A stretch of 64,000 nucleotides of DNA from assembly GCA_002104985.1 (NCBI GenBank), contig MCGO01000075.1, forward strand, positions 140,187-204,186, read 5' to 3'. Within the stretch, counting starts at the first letter, position 1. Each line of letters starts with the position of its first letter. Of this stretch, positions 58,586 through 64,000 are shown piece after piece. The notes under the pieces are model-generated. The model was not told the origin of the DNA and did no database searches. It saw only the letters and a list, made by a program, of their open reading frames with translations. The stretch is from Rhizoclosmatium globosum (Eukaryota; Chytridiomycota; Chytridiomycetes; Chytridiales; Chytriomycetaceae). A program made the translations under genes and the position numbers.

Positions 58586-61232
58586 ATGATCACCAACGTC
58601 GTATCCAACTCTCTCCTCTGGCAATGCAACGGCCACGGCGCTACTGAACATGAGGCATTTCTCTCTTATCGTGTTGCTACTGAAGCTAAGCTTGCCATTT
58701 CTTTGGCAAAGCTGGTTGAGGAAGTTGGTCGCAGAAGATACAACATGAACATTCGGGTGTTCCTTGATAAGAACTGCCTAAACAACGCCGAGGATTGGCA
58801 GCAAGGCTTTCTCAATGGTCTTGCCAGCACCAAATTGGTGGTGTACTTGATCAGCCAGTCATCAGTCGAGACACTCATTCAAAAAACATTGGTTCGTGTG
58901 TTTGATCCACCTTTTCTTTCTGACGCGCATCACAGGCAAATCAAGTGATAATGTCCTTCTTGAAATTGAAAAAGGATTGGAAAAAGCAGCTAAAGGAGAA
59001 GCAAACTCTTTCCTGTCTGATTGGAATGACTGATGAGAAGGGACATTACACCAATTTTCAATTTCCCCCAACGTATCCAGATGTTATTCATGCTGGATCT
59101 AAGGAGAATGTTCGTAATACTATGAACCAGTTGTTCAAGAATCAAGCAACATTTGTCACTCAGTCGCCATCAAATGAAAATGCCTTGTACCTTGTTGCTG
59201 ACAGCATTTTAAGACTGATTGTTCCTTCCAGAGGTACAGTGCTATTATTTTGAGTTTTGGCTCACTACATTTCAGTCAATCTTGCTCAAACTATGGTATT
59301 CCACCACTTGCCAAGAATTTTATGGGGCGCTCATCCGAAATTGAATCAGTCAAACAATCTCTGTTTATTCAAGGTGCTTCCTTGTGACTGGTGTCCCTGG
59401 CATGGGGAAATCCTCTGTTGCTACTAAAGTTGCAGATGATTGTTTGAAATTGTATCAACATGTATTTTGGCTCTCTTTGGAATCAGAGCCAAGTGCCAAT
59501 GCAAGTTTTGAAAGTTATTCAATGTCTTGGGCCTCTCTACTGCAAAGCCTTCAACTGAAGCTTATTGCCAAGAAGTATCAAAATGGCTGACAAGAAACCA
59601 GGGATATCTTCTTGTGATTGATAATGCGATGACCATAAATTGTTCAAGCTATGTTCAAAGATGTTGCTAAATTTGGTGGAGATGTGTTGGTTACATCTAG
59701 AAACAACAACATTATGCAGTATTTCCCCTACCTTCCATTGAGCACAAACAGTCAGTTGAAATTGAACAATGGGATGAGGTCACTGTATGTAATTATCTGG
59801 AAGCAAGAACGAAAGGAAACTGACCCAAATGATTTAGTGTGTCAGCTATTCTTCAAATGTTAGATGGTCATTCCTTGTCAATTGCACAAGCTGCAAGTTA
59901 CATCAAAAGCAAAAGAATTCCTTATGCAGAATTTGTCAAAAGAATGCATGATGTTGTTCTTGATTCATCAGATTATCCTGAAAATGGAAAGCGTGGATCT
60001 ATTGCTAAAATTTTCCAATGTTTAAGAAATCTTTAGAACAAATACTGACCATTGAGTTTGCTGGAAGCTATTTCATTCTTGGCTCCTGTTCCATCCCCAT
60101 GCCTTATTGGAAGCCTTGCACAGCAAAAGCATATTGGCATAAATTTTTTGAAGATATTAAGATTCTTGTTGACAATGGGTGGTTGCGTGAAAACAAAAAT
60201 ACCTATTTTACTCATGCAGTTGTTCAAGAACTCTCAAGGCCTCCAGCCATTCTATTCAGATATTCAAATTATATAACAGCCTTACAGTCATTATATCCAG
60301 AGGAATATCATCATTTAGACTCGGAAAGCCAAGAGTTTTGCAGCATCTATCAACTCAAACTCAAACCTTTGCCAAGAATGTTATAGATTTAAATTTTATC
60401 AGAAATGATGAAGTTTGGGAAGGAATTAAAAATTTGTTGAGTGAATGGTTTCAATACTTGAATCACATTGGAAAAGTATCTGATGCAAGAACTGTCTACA
60501 AAAGTTGCCTCCTACTTGAACGTAGAATTTATCCAGCAAGCAAACTACTTGGAGACACGTTGTATCACCTTGGTATGATTGAGAGTGTGAGTTCTCACAA
60601 TACAGCTTTACACTAACTTATCATTAGTTCCATGGAACTACTCTAATGCAAAAAAACTGTATCTTGAGACTTTGGAAATTGACGAACAAGTTCTTGGACC
60701 AGACAGCATCCTTCAGTTGCTTCTACCATTTACGCACTGGGTCAAACAGCCTCAGACCAAGGAGACTATGTGGAAGCCAAAAAACTCTATCTTGAGACTT
60801 TGGAAATAGAAGAGCAAGTATTTGGAACCAGACAGCATCCTTCAGTTGCTTCTACCCTTTTTGCACTGGGTCAAACAGCCTCAAACCAAGGAGACTATGT
60901 GGAAGCCAAAAGACTGTATCTTGAGACTTTTGAAATAGAAGAGCAAGTATTTGGAACCAGACAGCATCCTTCAGTTGCTTCTACCCTTTATGCACTGGGT
61001 CAAACAGCCTCAAACCAAGGAGACTATGTGGAAGCCAAAAGACTGTATCTTGAGACTTTTGAAATAGAAGAGCAAGTATTTGGAACCAGACAGCATCCTT
61101 CAGTTGCTTCTACCCTTTATGCACTGGGTCAAACAGCCTCAAACCAAGGAGACTATGTGGAAGCCAAAAAACTCTATCTTGAGACTTTGGATATCCAAGA
61201 AAAAGTGTTTGAAACCAGACAGCATCCTTCAG
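58586..61232 (+). pseudogene. TIR / NB-ARC / TPR (NLR-like) gene, multiply broken and truncated at the 3' end
   Basis: The first exon encodes a TIR-like domain: HEAFLSYRVATEAKLA, IRVFLDKNCLNNAEDWQQGF (with a candidate catalytic Glu/Asp region) and LVVYLISQSSVETL. Next comes an NB-ARC-type NTPase: FMGRSSEIESV, P-loop GVPGMGKSS, Walker B-like LLVIDNA and DVLVTSRNN. A helical region (60000-60600) follows, then TPR repeats of 42 residues (60640-61230). Coding similarity is kept but the frame changes repeatedly, for example near 59386, 59585 and 59625. The last TPR repeat stops abruptly at 61232, where a repeat element begins. Such proteins sense ligands and trigger immunity or cell death in plants, animals and bacteria; in fungi they are poorly known. 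A functional allele may exist elsewhere. Confidence 0.7.
60640..61232 (+). repeat. Near-identical 126-bp TPR coding repeats
   Basis: Four to five tandem copies of a 126-bp unit, each encoding a 42-residue kinesin-light-chain-type TPR (GDYVEAKRLYLETFEIEEQ, VFGTRQHPSVASTLYALGQT). The two central copies are identical or nearly so at the DNA level, which points to recent amplification or gene conversion. Confidence 0.85.
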
Positions 61233-61451
61233 TTCTATACTCTTGGGTTAGTTGGGTTAGACCCATGCTACCATGCTACCATGCTACCATGCTACCATGC
61301 TACCATGCTACCATGCTACCATGCTACCATGCTACCATGCTACCATGCTACCATGCTACCAATTCATGCTACCAAAAGCCCCACTTTGGGGTTTGAACCA
61401 GGAGCATTCACATCTGCTAGCACAATGGTTAACCAATGTACTAAATCAAAC
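61233..61451 (-). mobile_element. tRNA-like SINE unit 1 with (GGTAGCAT)n tail
   Basis: Read on the minus strand, the unit begins with TTAGTACATTGGTTAAC, resembling the A box of a tRNA promoter. About 35 bp later comes CTGGTTCAAACCCC, resembling the B box, and then a CCCC...GGGG segment and a tail of 8-bp repeats (GGTAGCAT). It ends with GTCTAACCCAACTAACCC and GAGTATAGAA. This layout (tRNA-like head, then simple-repeat tail) is that of a tRNA-derived SINE. Its insertion joins directly to the interrupted TPR sequence. A degenerate tRNA gene is the alternative, but the stems do not pair well. Confidence 0.55.
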
Positions 61452-61731
61452 TTCTATACTCTTGGGTTAGTTGGGTTAGACCCATGCTACCATGCTACCA
61501 TGCTACCATGCTACCATGCTACCAATTCATGCTACCATGCTACCATGCTACCAATTCATGCTACCATGCTACCATGCTACCAATTCATGCTACCATGCTA
61601 CCATGCTACCAATTCATGCTACCATGCTACCATGCTACCAATTCATGCTACCAAAAGCCCCCCTTTGGGGTCTGAACCAGGAGCATTCACATTTGCTATC
61701 ACAATGATTAACCACTGTACTAAATCAAACT
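61452..61731 (-). mobile_element. tRNA-like SINE unit 2 with longer tail
   Basis: Directly repeated next to unit 1: same start (TTCTATACTCTTGGG on the plus strand), same tail type, and the same tRNA-like head with small differences (A-box-like TTAGTACAGTGGTTAAT, B-box-like TGGTTCAGACCCC). The tail is longer and interspersed with AATTC. The two units are arranged head to tail. Confidence 0.55.
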
Positions 61732-61993
61732 TGCATAATGAAAAAAAGACGAAGCTACATTGAGTCCATGCCTCACCAAATAGATAAACTATTTCTAAGG
61801 TTACTGAAAAAACAATCTGAAAAGCTTTTGGATGTTGCAATAAGATGAGAATGATGCTACCAAAAATTGTTCAGTATAAATAGTCAGGCTGATATTTTTT
61901 AGACCTGCAAAAGTCAGTCTTTAAACACTAATCTTGAATTCTCTCCTATGCTACTTTGCTGGTATCCTGCCATCATACCTACAATTCATGGTG

Positions 61994-62200
61994 CCATGCT
62001 ACCATGCTACCATGCTACCATGCTACCAAAATTCATGCTACCATGCTACCAAAATTCATGCTACCATGCTACCATGCTACCATGCTACCATGCTACCAAA
62101 ATTCATGCTACCATCAAAAGTTCACCCTTTTGGGTGTTGAACCCAGGGTGTTAATATCTACCAACTCAGGGAATAACCACTGTACCAATGTAAGTCTGCA
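61994..62200 (-). mobile_element. tRNA-like SINE unit 3, diverged
   Basis: A third, more diverged copy in the same orientation. The plus strand shows (ATGCTACC)n with AAAATTC interruptions at 61994-62113. The minus strand carries TTGGTACAGTGGTTA (A-box-like) and GGGTTCAACACCC (B-box-like). Its head differs enough from units 1 and 2 to be an older insertion or a second subfamily. Confidence 0.5.
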
Positions 62201-62302
62201 GAGTTATGAAAATAAACACATAATTACAAGTATCATTTGGAGGTCTTTGTTTAAAGGAAACCAGAAAGTCTTTATTATTCCTCGGATAAGAGAGAAATAA
62301 TG

Positions 62303-63880
62303 TTATACAGAAGGAAGATAAACCAACCCAGTTGACTTTGAGCTGTAGGTTGCACCCATAAGACCATCCCTGTGAAACACTCGTAAGAATTGCATCTTTC
62401 CTTGGTCAGTATCAATGGTCAGGCTCGCCCACATTACGTTATTTGTTGTAAGACCTGCTGACGGCAATACTTCTAACTTATTTCTCAGTGCAATTGTTAA
62501 CTTCTCTCGAAATGTCTCTCTTGCTGCATTCGCGGCTGAACGATTACCAAAAATTATGGCTGAGTCAAAACTTTTAATATGGTTAACTAGCCTTCCAAAG
62601 TATCCAGCAAATGGTCCCAACTTTGTTCCCTTTGTCATATAGTAACTCTGAACTTCAGATAAGTTGAAATTAACAAATTTGGCTAATTTTTTTTCATAAG
62701 TGTTGATTTTATCAGCTGAACCTGTTTCTTTCACAACATGATAGGGGTATCGATTGTAAGGATCAATTAACCTTTTCAGTCCTAAGGTTGTTATTTCCAC
62801 TGCATCAAGCATACTTTGTTCATGTTGTGGATATCGTTTAAGATTGGAAGGGAGTTCCATTATTAACGTAGGGACCAACAAACCCACTAATTCTTCAATT
62901 TGTTGATCAAGGGTTATTGCATTTGGTGTCGAAATAATATGCTGTTCAGAGGGGCGATAATGAACCAAAGTAGCATTTGAAACTTGGTCTGGATGCAACT
63001 GTCTGTTCATAACATTGATGGGCCTGGTGTCTCCTCGCTTTCGCTTCCTTGATTCTATGGTAAGTTGGTCTTTTGATAAATTGTACGATTTAAGTTTCCT
63101 TGGAAGTTGATTTCGGTATTCAGTAACTGTTATTAACTCAGGGTGGGCAAGCATATGGAATATAGGAAATGCCTCAATTGGAATGCCTCCAAAAACCTGA
63201 ATTTGCTGGAAAAAGTAATTCATAGTAAAGATATCAAATTGCTGTGCACGATAACCAGGAGGCTGAGAAACCAGAGTTATGTATTCTTTGTGGATGTAAT
63301 TTGCCGTTTCTTCCAAGTAAATTCTGGTGTTTGGTTTTACTTTCAAGAAAGCATGTACTAAATGAACGAGAGTATTCAAACAAGTTATTCTATGCTCTAT
63401 GTATGTCAGAATTGTTTTTGTTTTATGGCATGAAACCAGGTGAGATTTAAATTTGGCATCTAGTCTTTGAATGTCACGCATCATACTCTGCTGAAACTGT
63501 TTTACAGCATCAGGTGTTCCCCTTATTTCTACTCTGAGGCAATAGCTTTTGTGATGTGCTTTTTTGATATAGTCTTTAAAATATGTTGCTTTTTTCTGAG
63601 TTTGAACAGGGTTTGACATAATCTCAGCAACACTTATGCTTGAATATCCATAATCAGCATCAACATGATCCACTAACAGGTACTTGATCCCAGGGTATAC
63701 AATAACTTTGAAAATACCTTTATGAGTACACTGCTGTTTTGGCTTTGCAGTAATGCCACCCCAATGAATACAGCCCAATGCAATATTTTTCTCCACTTCA
63801 AAGCCCATAGAATCAAAGAGTCTTTTCCAATTTTTAATATTGGCAAATACTGTTGTGCCTACACCCTCAACAGTATTTTC
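62303..63880 (-). CDS. Unknown subtelomeric protein, 5' end cut off by the telomere
   Basis: From the methionine at 63808 the frame gives 501 residues to the stop at 62303. The frame stays open further upstream through about 24 more family-like residues and then into the CCCTAA repeats of the telomere, so the true start is lost. I do not recognise the family. Visible features: a block YCLRVEIRGTPDAVKQF (an RxE pattern seen in some replication proteins, not decisive), a basic cluster ESRKRKRGD that could be a nuclear signal, and a C-terminal part with SAANAARETF and WASLTIDTDQGKMQFLRVFHRDG. There are no membrane segments. Its codon use is AT-richer than the core genes. It may belong to a mobile or telomere-linked gene family. 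Confidence 0.55.
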   Translation of the reverse strand, partial: ENTVEGVGTTVFANIKNWKRLFDSMGFEVEKNIALGCIHWGGITAKPKQQCTHKGIFKVIVYPGIKYLLVDHVDADYGYSSISVAEIMSNPVQTQKKATYFKDYIKKAHHKSYCLRVEIRGTPDAVKQFQQSMMRDIQRLDAKFKSHLVSCHKTKTILTYIEHRITCLNTLVHLVHAFLKVKPNTRIYLEETANYIHKEYITLVSQPPGYRAQQFDIFTMNYFFQQIQVFGGIPIEAFPIFHMLAHPELITVTEYRNQLPRKLKSYNLSKDQLTIESRKRKRGDTRPINVMNRQLHPDQVSNATLVHYRPSEQHIISTPNAITLDQQIEELVGLLVPTLIMELPSNLKRYPQHEQSMLDAVEITTLGLKRLIDPYNRYPYHVVKETGSADKINTYEKKLAKFVNFNLSEVQSYYMTKGTKLGPFAGYFGRLVNHIKSFDSAIIFGNRSAANAARETFREKLTIALRNKLEVLPSAGLTTNNVMWASLTIDTDQGKMQFLRVFHRDGLMGATYSSKSTGLVYLPSV

Positions 63881-63960
63881 AGGGTTAGGTTAGGGTAGGG
63901 TTAGGGTTAGGGTTAGGGTTAGGGTTAGGGTTAGGGTTAGGGTTAGGGTTAGGGTTAGGG

Positions 63961-64000
<40 letters not shown>
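63881..64000 (+). repeat. Telomere repeat array (TTAGGG)n
   Basis: From 63881 to the end the sequence is TTAGGG repeats running G-rich strand 5' to 3' outward, so this is the right chromosome end. The first repeats are irregular (GGTTA, GGGTA), and one unit near 63979 has an extra T (TTTAGGG). Only about 120 bp of the telomere are included. Confidence 0.97.

Noticed and set aside
61360..61440. A genuine tRNA gene on the minus strand
   Set aside because: A- and B-box-like sequences are present, but acceptor and D stems do not pair and the unit recurs with a simple-repeat tail, so a SINE fits better.
61264..61675. CRISPR-like array or coding repeats in the (ATGCTACC)n region
   Set aside because: The repeats have no unique spacers of constant size, and the open frames (MLPCYHAT...) exist only because an 8-bp repeat lacks stop codons.

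Overview
The window is the right-hand end of a chromosome from a fungus, most likely a zoosporic chytrid. It is gene-dense with many short GT-AG introns (about 40-100 nt) and ends in TTAGGG telomere repeats. The fungal calls rest on Pho80-type cyclins, an Ofd1/Tpa1-type oxygenase, a Prm10/ThrE-type membrane protein and a large NAD-specific glutamate dehydrogenase. The chytrid inference rests on a Crinkler-type effector, several G-alpha paralogues, a DPY30-motif gene and an IQ-motif gene that would fit a flagellate, and plant-type leucine-rich repeats behind an F-box. The species is not determined from sequence alone.

Left part (1-13.5 kb): a multi-pass membrane protein, an F-box/LRR gene with a frame break, two tandem type II membrane glycosyltransferases, a cluster of three F-box/ankyrin genes (the first a pseudogene, with two decayed 3' fragments nearby), and two tandem DUF1279-like membrane proteins.

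Middle (13.6-43 kb): an IQ-motif protein, a Pho80-like cyclin, SMC6 (at least 14 exons), an Ofd1-like dioxygenase divergent from a cluster of three G-alpha genes with relics, a small secreted cysteine-rich peptide, a phosphoribosyltransferase-fold protein, a one-TM protein, a second Pho80-like cyclin, a MARVEL-type protein, a ThrE-type exporter, and an intact mitochondrial NAD-glutamate dehydrogenase.

Right part (43-64 kb): two secreted tectonin beta-propeller proteins (one fused to an EXORDIUM-like domain, one to PAN/apple-like domains) flank a Crinkler effector with a kinase-like C-terminus. Then come an MFS transporter, a DPY30-motif protein, a KA1-domain protein kinase and a GATA factor. 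The last 5.5 kb is subtelomeric: a broken TIR/NB-ARC/TPR (NLR-like) gene with nearly identical TPR repeats, invaded by reverse-oriented tRNA-like SINE units with (ATGCTACC)n tails, and an unknown ORF whose 5' end runs directly into the telomere.

Many otherwise well-conserved genes carry single-base frame breaks, often in short homopolymers, beside genes that are fully intact. This could be a consensus-quality problem or real decay, and each affected gene is flagged. Exon boundaries were deduced by hand from GT-AG sites, phase and paralogue comparison.
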